Of a stretch of DNA of 64,000 nucleotides, positions 63,655 to 64,000 are shown in pieces. The DNA lies in the NCBI GenBank assembly GCA_002280875.1, contig NCEV01000003.1, positions 1 to 64,000 on the forward strand. The letters are read 5' to 3'. Numbering within the stretch: position 1 is the stretch's first letter; every line of letters begins with the position of its first letter. The notes under the pieces are model-generated. The model searched no databases and had not been told where the DNA came from. It worked only from the letters and a program-made list of their open reading frames with translations. The DNA is from Caulobacter sp. 32-67-35 (GTDB taxonomy: Bacteria; Pseudomonadota; Alphaproteobacteria; Caulobacterales; Caulobacteraceae). The translations under genes and the position numbers were made by a program.

Positions 63655-64000
<346 letters not shown>

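Overview
The window is GC-rich, densely packed alphaproteobacterial chromosome. Gene content points to a member of the Caulobacteraceae, most likely Caulobacter or a close relative. The supporting features are two large TonB-dependent receptors, a TMEM165/GDT1 transporter behind a yybP-ykoY-type leader, dispersed purB/purC/purS/purQ/purL genes, a DUF1476 zeta-type ATPase inhibitor, an RTX-like protein, a BolA-Grx4 pair and short palindromic intergenic repeats. I see no rRNA, tRNA, CRISPR array, insertion sequence or intact prophage. The assignment rests on family recognition, not on a search.

Layout. 0-4.5 kb: an ECF sigma locus (DUF305 protein, beta-propeller protein, sigma, anti-sigma, Tat-exported alpha/beta hydrolase), preceded by two divergent copies of an ECF-like promoter. 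4.8-7 kb: a 50-aa protein, modA-modB without modC, and a low-molecular-weight tyrosine phosphatase. 7-12.3 kb: a frameshifted 5-oxoprolinase, a Mn-responsive leader with a TMEM165/GDT1 transporter, and a frameshifted DUF2793 phage-tail-like gene. 12.4-17.2 kb: a nitronate monooxygenase-like enzyme and both methylmalonyl-CoA mutase subunits. 17.2-20.2 kb: Uma2 nuclease, two DUF4112 paralogues, YbjQ and a sulfotransferase. 20.3-25.6 kb: a TonB receptor divergent from an S9 peptidase. 25.6-29.9 kb: an HHH-domain membrane protein and a translationally coupled WYL regulator-rlmJ-chromate transporter operon. 30.2-36.4 kb: a second TonB receptor, a GNAT enzyme, and a three-gene unit of Tat-exported flavin amine oxidase, cytochrome c and an exported RidA. 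36.5-51.7 kb: the purine genes, interleaved with a 2OG-oxygenase-like protein, a DNA glycosylase, a PIN/Phd toxin-antitoxin, an RTX protein, a TetR/P450/rubredoxin unit, a CocE-type hydrolase and a cyclophilin. 51.8-64 kb: lipoproteins, fasciclin, a hybrid histidine kinase, M28 peptidase, bolA-AKR-like-grxD-thioesterase, HtpX, a zinc-ribbon protein, rpsD, a low-GC membrane protein, and the formaldehyde pair fghA-frmA (frmA cut by the window end).

How genes work together. The ECF promoters, sigma and anti-sigma look like one autoregulated envelope-stress circuit. Amine oxidase, cytochrome c and RidA look like a periplasmic amine dehydrogenation unit: oxidation, electron acceptor, imine removal. 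BolA, Grx4 and the degenerate aldo-keto reductase probably act in iron-sulfur handling. The purine genes form a loose regional cluster, not one operon.

Oddities. Three genes (5-oxoprolinase, DUF2793, purB) each carry an internal deletion of tens of bases that breaks the frame. purB is normally needed for purine prototrophy, so assembly or consensus errors must be excluded before calling them real pseudogenes. A sigma70-like promoter overlapped by a perfect 14-bp palindrome, followed by a strong terminator, lies just upstream of purB and could be an attenuated leader or a small RNA gene.
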